Source: JBIICI01 sp044238935
GTDB taxonomy: Bacteria > Pseudomonadota > Alphaproteobacteria > Micavibrionales > Micavibrionaceae
Assembly: GCA_044238935.1 (NCBI GenBank)
Contig: JBIICI010000009.1
Location: 1-64,000, forward strand
DNA: 64,000 nucleotides
Reading direction: 5' to 3'
Below the pieces are notes generated by a model, which had not been told where the DNA came from, did no database searches, and saw only the letters and a program-made list of their open reading frames with translations. Numbering within the stretch: the first letter of the stretch is position 1; every line of letters starts with the position of its first letter. The translations under genes were made by a program, and so were the position numbers. Shown here piece after piece: positions 62,951-64,000 of the stretch.

Positions 62951-62985
62951 CCGTATCGGGTAAAATCGGGTATAATTGGGTATCG
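62951..62985. repeat. Three iteron-like direct repeats, 10-bp period
   Basis: CGTATCGGGT, AAAATCGGGT and ATAATTGGGT follow one another with exact 10-base spacing just after the relaxase gene. A helical-turn period suggests a protein-binding array, such as an operator or an origin. A related AATCAGGTA word lies just upstream. The rest of the gap to 63207 holds a 7-bp hairpin (GGGCTTT at 63034, AAAGCCC at 63055) and a doubtful ORF. Confidence 0.5.
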
Positions 62986-62995
62986 TATTGCTGCC

Positions 62996-63211
62996 ATGCT
63001 CAAACGAACCAATGTTATCACCCCTAAAGGTAAGGGCTTTGGGGCTTCTATAATAAAGCCCATGTCTTTTGATTCACAGTATTATGGTTGTCCTAGCTTC
63101 TGGTGTTATAGTGCCAGAACAAGCGGATATTACCGTTATATGTTAGCGATCAAACTCAAAATTTATGTTAAAATTTCAATGTTACACATAATGAAAGTAG
63201 GTCATAAATGA
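62996..63211 (+). CDS. Doubtful 71-aa ORF coupled to the radical-SAM gene
   Basis: An ATG frame of 71 codons (MLKRTNVITPKGKGFGASII at its start, then a Cys/Tyr-rich middle around CPSFWCYSARTSGYYRY). It has no visible ribosome site, but its TGA overlaps the radical-SAM ATG as ATGA, the arrangement of translationally coupled genes. It could be a precursor peptide for the radical-SAM enzyme, or a chance frame. No homolog known to me. Confidence 0.3.
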   Translation: MLKRTNVITPKGKGFGASIIKPMSFDSQYYGCPSFWCYSARTSGYYRYMLAIKLKIYVKISMLHIMKVGHK

Positions 63212-64000
63212 GAGTACATGTTGGGTTAAATGATATATTACTTTTTGACCGCAACAGTGGTGTGAATATTTTACTCGATGATTTCAAGCCTACCACTCTC
63301 AAAAATTCTAAGGCTCCTAGGCAAATATCAATAGCCTTAACGAATTCATGCAATCTTAGCTGCAGCCATTGTTATGCCCCTAAAAGTTCTGATTCACTTT
63401 CGATAGATCAGGTTCTCAGTTGGATAAAAGAACTAAATTTGAATAATTGTTTGGGTGTTGGTTTCGGTGGTGGGGAGCCTACGCTTCACCCCAATTTTGT
63501 TGAAATATGCAAAAAAACCTATCAAAACACTCATATGGCTGTAACCTTTACGACTCACGGCCATACCTTGAACGAAGACCTAATAAACCAACTAAAACCT
63601 TACGTACATTTTATACGTGTTAGTGTTGATGGTGTTGGTGCTAATTATGAGCGAATCAGAGGAGTTTCATTTTCAAATCTAAACGACAAATTAAAATTAC
63701 TCCAAGGCAAAATTAAATATGGTGTTAATTTTGTTGTTAACGATACAACTATTCACGACATTGAGGAATTGGTTAGCCTGATTGAAAAACTGGGAGCAGA
63801 AGAGTTACTTTTTCTACCAGAAGTGCCTGTGGGTCGAGGTAAGGCCGTCAGTGAAAATGCAATCGCTTTTCTTTATGAGTGGATAAAAAACTATACAGGC
63901 TCTCTAAGGTTGGCGATTAGTAGTGATACAAGGCAGGAAGGCCTACCCATATGTTCATTTTCAAGAGAGAGTTCCACTTTAGAATCCTATGCTCATATTG
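63208..64000 (+). CDS. Radical SAM protein, 3' end beyond the window
   Basis: The frame from ATG at 63208 stays open to the window end (264 codons). The N-terminal ~35 residues (MRVHVGLNDILLFDRNSG) precede the radical-SAM core: the [4Fe-4S] motif CNLSCSHCY (CxxxCxxC) near residue 50, the SAM-binding GGGEPTLHP near 88, and later barrel strands (FIRVSVDGVGANYERIRG). It resembles MoaA/PqqE-like peptide-modifying or small-molecule enzymes in general, but the substrate cannot be told without the C-terminus and neighbours. It is very AT-rich compared with the relaxase. AGG precedes the start. Confidence 0.85.
   Translation, partial: MRVHVGLNDILLFDRNSGVNILLDDFKPTTLKNSKAPRQISIALTNSCNLSCSHCYAPKSSDSLSIDQVLSWIKELNLNNCLGVGFGGGEPTLHPNFVEICKKTYQNTHMAVTFTTHGHTLNEDLINQLKPYVHFIRVSVDGVGANYERIRGVSFSNLNDKLKLLQGKIKYGVNFVVNDTTIHDIEELVSLIEKLGAEELLFLPEVPVGRGKAVSENAIAFLYEWIKNYTGSLRLAISSDTRQEGLPICSFSRESSTLESYAHI

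Noticed and set aside
1..64000. tRNA or rRNA genes
   Set aside because: I looked for T-loop-like GGTTCGAATCC words and rRNA landmarks on both strands and saw none; a covariance scan would be decisive.

Overview
The window is a chromosome segment from an AT-rich, flagellated, Gram-negative alphaproteobacterium. The evidence is a very large NAD-dependent glutamate dehydrogenase (about 1575 aa) of the kind common in that class, flagellar genes (flhB, fliR, flgK, flgL) with a textbook sigma-54 promoter, CheZ, LolA, a TonB/receptor pair and a LapB-type type I secretion pair. Several lineage-specific families (the single-TM pilin-like protein at 35 kb, the zincin-like protein at 44.6 kb) remind me of Micavibrio-like deep-branching alphaproteobacteria, but that placement is a guess. 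Biosynthetic capacity (asd, panB, serA, acpS) argues against a strongly reduced obligate endosymbiont, although ankyrin and Sel1-type proteins are present.

Layout. 0-2.2 kb: IS1595-type mobile DNA (the tail of one element with its terminal repeat, then a second transposase with small passenger ORFs) and a truncated HTH regulator. 2.2-8.3 kb: HAD phosphatase, AlaX-type editing protein, dnaE, AI-2E transporter. 8.3-9.1 kb: a small membrane-protein gene bracketed by inverted copies of a dispersed repeat. 9.1-14.9 kb: flhB, fliR, panB, an ankyrin protein, argS. 14.9-23.3 kb: type I secretion adaptor and ABC exporter, NAD-GDH. 23.5-30.3 kb: flgL, flgK, cheZ, a hybrid histidine kinase. 30.4-35.8 kb: a forward run of asd, acpS, lolA, recR, a PhzE-like fused chorismate enzyme and a pilin-like protein. 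35.8-41.4 kb: a TonB-linked metal/siderophore uptake island (tonB, PepSY protein, TonB-dependent receptor, DUF2946-like protein) interrupted by an Abi/HEPN gene and a candidate small RNA. 41.5-46 kb: trhO, pepA, a low-affinity iron permease-like protein, a zincin-like protein. 46-49.7 kb: three orphan genes, two of them encoding secreted proteins and one a histidine-rich Sel1 protein. 49.7-61 kb: glycosyltransferase, acetoacetyl-CoA synthetase, SPOUT methyltransferase, UDP-glucuronate epimerase, a frameshifted sua5, serA, a HEPN/MNT toxin-antitoxin pair, polA. 61-64 kb: a mobilization module (mobC, relaxase), then a radical-SAM gene running off the end.

Points of interest. The PhzE-like protein has lost the nucleophilic cysteine of its glutaminase half. 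sua5 (normally essential) is split by a frameshift. flgK has a near-perfect sigma-54 promoter. The DUF2946-like gene appears to be transcribed from a promoter that leaves almost no leader. A promoter-plus-terminator pair at 38.7 kb outlines an uncharted RNA of about 85 nt. The right end carries a mobile radical-SAM locus in which a small ORF overlaps the enzyme start by ATGA. All functional statements come from reading motifs by eye; no database search was run.
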